From NCBI GenBank assembly GCA_013362385.1, contig JABFWC010000275.1:1-7358 (forward strand): 7,358 nt of DNA, in the 5' to 3' direction. A program made the position numbers and the translations under genes. This DNA comes from Pseudarthrobacter sp. (GTDB lineage Bacteria > Actinomycetota > Actinomycetes > Actinomycetales > Micrococcaceae). Positions 5,740 through 7,358 of this stretch are shown one piece after another (within the stretch, counting starts at the first letter, position 1; every line of letters begins with the position of its first letter). The notes beneath the pieces were generated by a model. The model made no database searches. It worked only from the letters and a program-made list of their open reading frames with translations, and had not been told where the DNA came from.

Positions 5740-6888
5740 GTGACCACCATCAGCCGGATCGAAACCTTCCTCGTTGCCCCCCGCTGGCTCTTCGTCCGGA
5801 TCGAGACCGAAAGCGGCATCATCGGGTGGGGCGAGGCCACCTGCGAGGGCCGCAGCGAGACCGTGCGCGCCGCCGTTGGGCAACTCTCCGAACTGCTCGT
5901 CGGCAGGGACGCCCTCCGCATCGAAGACCACTGGCAGGTCATGACGAAAGGCTCCTTCTACCGCGGCGGCCCCATCCTGGCCAGCGCCGTCGCAGGCCTG
6001 GACCAGGCGCTCTGGGACATCGCGGGCAAGCACTTCAACACCCCCGTCCACCAGCTCCTGGGCGGCCACGTCCGTGACCGGATCCGGATGTACGGCTGGG
6101 TGGGCGGCGACGAGCCCGGCGAGGTGGCCGACCAGATCAGCGCCCAGCTCGAAGTGGGCCTCACCGCCGTGAAAATGAATGCCAGCGGCCGGATGAGCCC
6201 GGTGGCTTCCGTAGCGGAGATCGACGGGGTCATCCGCCGCGTGGCTGCCGCCCGTGAAGTCCTCGGGGAACACCGCGACGTCGCCGTCGACTTCCATGGC
6301 CGCTTCAGCCTTGCCAACGCCCGGCGAGTGGCGCCGCTCCTGGAGCCGTACCGGCCGTTCTTCCTGGAGGAGCCCGTGGTGCCGGAGAACACGCACCTGC
6401 TCCGCGAACTCACGTCCGCCACCACCACCCCGGTGTCCACGGGGGAGCGGCTGTACAACCGGCAGGAGTTCCTGCCCGCGCTGCAGGCCGGAATCGCCGT
6501 GGCGCAGCCGGACCTCTCGCATGCCGGCGGCATCACCGAGGTCCGCAAGATCGCCGCGCTGGCCGAGGTCTACGAGGTCCAGTTGGCCCCGCACTGCCCG
6601 CTGGGGCCCTTGGCGCTCGCGGCCTGCCTCCAGGTGGGCTTCGCCACGCCCAACTTCCTCATCCAGGAGCAAAGCATCGGCATCCACTACAACCAGGGCG
6701 CCGAAGTCCTTGACTACGTGGTGGACAAGACCCCGTTCAAATTCGTGAACGGCCACATCGAACGGCTCACGGGACCCGGCTTGGGCATCGAAATCGATGA
6801 GGCCGTGGTCCGGGCAGCGGACAAGCGTGGCCACGCCTGGCGCGGCCCGGTGTGGCGCCACCCCGACGGATCCTTTGCAGAATGGTGA
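5740..6888 (+). CDS. dgoD: D-galactonate dehydratase
   Basis: A 382-residue cytoplasmic enolase-superfamily enzyme (mandelate racemase subgroup) that dehydrates D-galactonate to 2-dehydro-3-deoxy-D-galactonate, the first step of the DeLey-Doudoroff pathway. It is the same length as E. coli DgoD as I recall it, and similar throughout. The N-terminal capping domain (1-120) contains RWLFVRIETESG, GWGE, FYRGGPIL and QALWDI. The barrel carries metal ligands D184 (in DFHG), E210 (LEEP) and E236 (TGER), plus H186 as probable general acid, D258 in QPDLSHAGGITE, H285 in APHCPLGP and E310. The C-terminus ends WRHPDGSFAEW, nearly the E. coli ending. The start is GTG at 5740, with AGGA (5728-5731) overlapping the preceding stop, 8 nt upstream. 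All key residues are present, so it should be active. Related sugar-acid dehydratases exist, but the match over the whole length and the aldolase next door favour galactonate. Confidence 0.95.
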   Translation: MTTISRIETFLVAPRWLFVRIETESGIIGWGEATCEGRSETVRAAVGQLSELLVGRDALRIEDHWQVMTKGSFYRGGPILASAVAGLDQALWDIAGKHFNTPVHQLLGGHVRDRIRMYGWVGGDEPGEVADQISAQLEVGLTAVKMNASGRMSPVASVAEIDGVIRRVAAAREVLGEHRDVAVDFHGRFSLANARRVAPLLEPYRPFFLEEPVVPENTHLLRELTSATTTPVSTGERLYNRQEFLPALQAGIAVAQPDLSHAGGITEVRKIAALAEVYEVQLAPHCPLGPLALAACLQVGFATPNFLIQEQSIGIHYNQGAEVLDYVVDKTPFKFVNGHIERLTGPGLGIEIDEAVVRAADKRGHAWRGPVWRHPDGSFAEW

Positions 6889-6893
6889 ACCCT

Positions 6894-7358
6894 ATGACTT
6901 TCCGGCATACAGCTGATACTTCCGCCAGCCTTCTGGCGGGCATCCGGCAGGCGCGCCTTGTCGGCATTGTCCGCGGGAACGACGGCGGTGCCGCCGCCAA
7001 GGCCGCGCTGGCGGCAATGGAGGAAGGTTTCCAGTACGTGGAGATCGCCCTCACCACGCCCAACGCGCTGGAGGCCATCCGCGAGGTCCGCGCGGCTGCC
7101 CCGGCCGGCTGCCTGGTGGGCGCCGGCACCGTCCTCAGCGAGGCCGACGTCGAACGTGTCACCGCAGCCGGGGGCCAGTTCATCGTTACTCCTTCCCTGG
7201 CACCCTCCATCAGTGAGGCAGCTGCCGCCGGCATCCCGGTCCTGGCCGGGGCGCTGACGCCCAGCGAGGCCTATGAGGCGATGGAACGCGGCGCCGCCGC
7301 GATTAAACTCTTTCCGGCGTCCATCGGCGGCCCCGGCTACCTGAAGGCCGTCCGGGAT
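6894..7358 (+). CDS. dgoA: 2-dehydro-3-deoxy-6-phosphogalactonate aldolase, 3' end missing
   Basis: A cytoplasmic class I aldolase that cleaves 2-dehydro-3-deoxy-6-phosphogalactonate to pyruvate and D-glyceraldehyde 3-phosphate. The first 155 residues are present and the frame is still open at the window end; the family is usually about 200-215 residues. Visible family features are GIVRG (24-28), VEIAL with E50 as likely catalytic base, GAGTVL (76-81), FIVTPS (96-101) and IKLFPAS (137-143), where K138 forms the Schiff base with pyruvate. The GGPGYLKAV segment after the lysine resembles the GPQYIKAL I recall from DgoA, more than the corresponding part of Entner-Doudoroff KDPG aldolase, and the dgoD context agrees. 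The ATG at 6894 follows the dgoD stop by 5 nt, with GGTGA (6884-6888) overlapping that stop as ribosome site, indicating tight coupling. The kinase gene (dgoK) needed between the two enzymes is not in the window. Confidence 0.92.
   Translation, partial: MTFRHTADTSASLLAGIRQARLVGIVRGNDGGAAAKAALAAMEEGFQYVEIALTTPNALEAIREVRAAAPAGCLVGAGTVLSEADVERVTAAGGQFIVTPSLAPSISEAAAAGIPVLAGALTPSEAYEAMERGAAAIKLFPASIGGPGYLKAVRD

Noticed and set aside
5677..6861. Minus-strand ORF of 394 codons opposite dgoD
   Set aside because: Antisense shadow of dgoD, which has all enolase-superfamily catalytic residues. The shadow has no motif and no ribosome site.
1..7358. tRNA or rRNA genes, CRISPR arrays, insertion sequences, riboswitches, origins
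   Set aside because: I saw no cloverleaf, no regularly spaced repeats, no transposase or terminal repeats and no conserved riboswitch core on either strand.

Overview
The window looks like a chromosomal segment from a high-GC Gram-positive bacterium. An Arthrobacter-type actinobacterium is the best guess, based on the strong G/C preference at third codon positions, AGGAGG-type ribosome sites, a GTG start, a probable leaderless regulator gene, and a lipoprotein transporter lacking a dedicated ATPase. Genus is inference only.

Left part (1-1589): loosely packed and mostly uncharacterised. It holds the C-terminal stub of a type B carboxylesterase on the minus strand (4-138), a small cysteine-rich probable metal-binding protein (371-655), a gene-poor stretch with one GC-rich hairpin and one doubtful minus-strand ORF (656-1003), and an unrecognised 154-residue protein (1004-1468). 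A hairpin at 1565-1588 separates that gene from the convergent regulator gene.

Right part (1590-7358): a D-galactonate utilisation locus. A DgoR-like FadR/GntR repressor is transcribed leftwards. Diverging from it is an apparent operon of a lipoprotein sugar-binding protein, two CUT1-type ABC permeases, D-galactonate dehydratase (dgoD) and the start of 2-dehydro-3-deoxy-6-phosphogalactonate aldolase (dgoA, cut by the window end). The 137-bp divergent region carries a plausible promoter for each direction and three GTCTGC half-sites that may be the operator. A strong hairpin lies between the binding-protein gene and the permeases. The two permease genes overlap by ATGA, and the last genes are 5-10 nt apart.

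Proposed function: the ABC transporter imports galactonate or a galactonate-releasing compound, DgoD dehydrates galactonate to 2-keto-3-deoxygalactonate, a kinase not in the window (DgoK) phosphorylates it, and DgoA splits the product to pyruvate and glyceraldehyde 3-phosphate. The regulator would release the operon when substrate is present. The pathway itself is well known. The less ordinary points are the CUT1 ABC importer in place of the usual DgoT permease, the likely leaderless repressor mRNA and the architecture of the control region. I found no clearly new biological system.
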